This document shows positions 63,969 to 64,000 of a DNA stretch of 64,000 nt, piece by piece; within the stretch, counting starts at the first letter, position 1, and each line of letters starts with the position of its first letter. Origin of the DNA: FEN-1279 sp964400285. Its GTDB lineage: Bacteria > Bacteroidota > Ignavibacteria > Tepidaquicellales > Tepidaquicellaceae. The notes below the pieces were generated by a model. It saw nothing but the letters and a program-made list of their open reading frames with translations, did not search any database and was not told where the DNA came from. The DNA is taken from contig CAYNTK010000001.1 of assembly GCA_964400285.1 (NCBI GenBank), positions 417,422 to 481,421 of the forward strand, given 5' to 3'. The translations under genes and the position numbers were made by a program.

Positions 63969-64000
63969 TGGAAATGCCGGGAGTCGAACCCCGGTCCGAA
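63969..64000 (-). ncRNA. ssrA: tmRNA (ssrA), 3' end only
   Basis: The minus-strand reading TTCGGACCGGGGTTCGAC plus TCCCGGCATTTCCA is the T-arm and 3' acceptor strand of tmRNA, very like the E. coli 3' end (TTTCGGACGCGGGTTCAAC...). The gene continues beyond base 64000. CCA is not encoded (A at 63969, then CA). Confidence 0.85.

Overview
This is an AT-rich (very roughly 30% GC by eye), gene-dense chromosomal segment from a Gram-negative bacterium of the Bacteroidota/Ignavibacteriota/Chlorobiota assemblage. An Ignavibacteria-like lineage fits best. The indicators are four secreted proteins with C-terminal type IX secretion (Por) sorting domains of the NPFNP type, a TonB-dependent receptor, LptF/G, Lgt, BamA/D15-like and MlaE proteins (double membrane), few Shine-Dalgarno sequences, and many TTG starts. 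I see no insertion sequences, prophage, CRISPR array or rRNA. Most genes are housekeeping genes in short operons with overlapping or abutting ends.

Layout. 1-2957: 3'-truncated argS, an extended SDR reductase, and a divergent serine-palmitoyltransferase-like enzyme, which together suggest a bacterial sphingolipid pathway. 3092-4538: lipoprotein, P-loop kinase, dCMP deaminase. 4541-8482: a B12 module made of a cobalamin riboswitch with terminator, a BtuB-like receptor, a corrinoid adenosyltransferase and a BtuG-like beta-propeller lipoprotein. 8553-13935: an overlapping run that begins with a membrane-anchored JAMM/LysM protein and an E2 (ubiquitin-conjugating)-like protein, then gamma-carbonic anhydrase, YihY, SpoIIE-type phosphatase and a TPR protein. 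14066-18704: rpsU, hpt, ftsH, a SEC59/VTE5-like kinase and ychF. 18708-27204 (minus): feoB-feoA-fur, lysine aminotransferase, purM, rsmI, dut, a DUF4190-like protein, tatD and punA. 27321-36202 (plus): two type IX cargo proteins, nuoI, a CorC/HlyC protein, mlaE, tRNA-Val(CAC), pyrC, parA and valS. 36401-44942 is mostly minus: a cDPGS-like GTPase, two more type IX cargo proteins, degP/htrA, recO, a PfkB kinase and an LptF/G permease, with a thioesterase and a DUF3467-like gene on plus. 45176-47404: nuoK and nuoL. 47498-57507 (minus): an outer-membrane protein, rsmE, a D15 protein, DUF2723-like and other polytopic proteins, and gcvP. 57686-63930 (plus): hisS, lgt, rpmH-rnpA-yidD-yidC and a GT9 glycosyltransferase. 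The window ends in the 3' end of a minus-strand tmRNA.

The most unusual system is the JAMM + E2 pair at 8553-10096. It consists of a JAMM metalloprotease domain fused to a transmembrane helix, a coiled coil and a LysM domain, translationally coupled to an E2-fold protein that keeps HPN and a candidate catalytic cysteine. I see no E1 or ubiquitin-like gene nearby. Known bacterial ubiquitin-like operons normally carry those parts, and a LysM-tethered JAMM would place the system at the cell envelope. Other points of interest are the riboswitch-controlled btuB/btuG set, the sphingolipid-type pair, the cDPGS-like GTPase, a type IX sorting tail with almost no cargo, and dispersed complex I genes.
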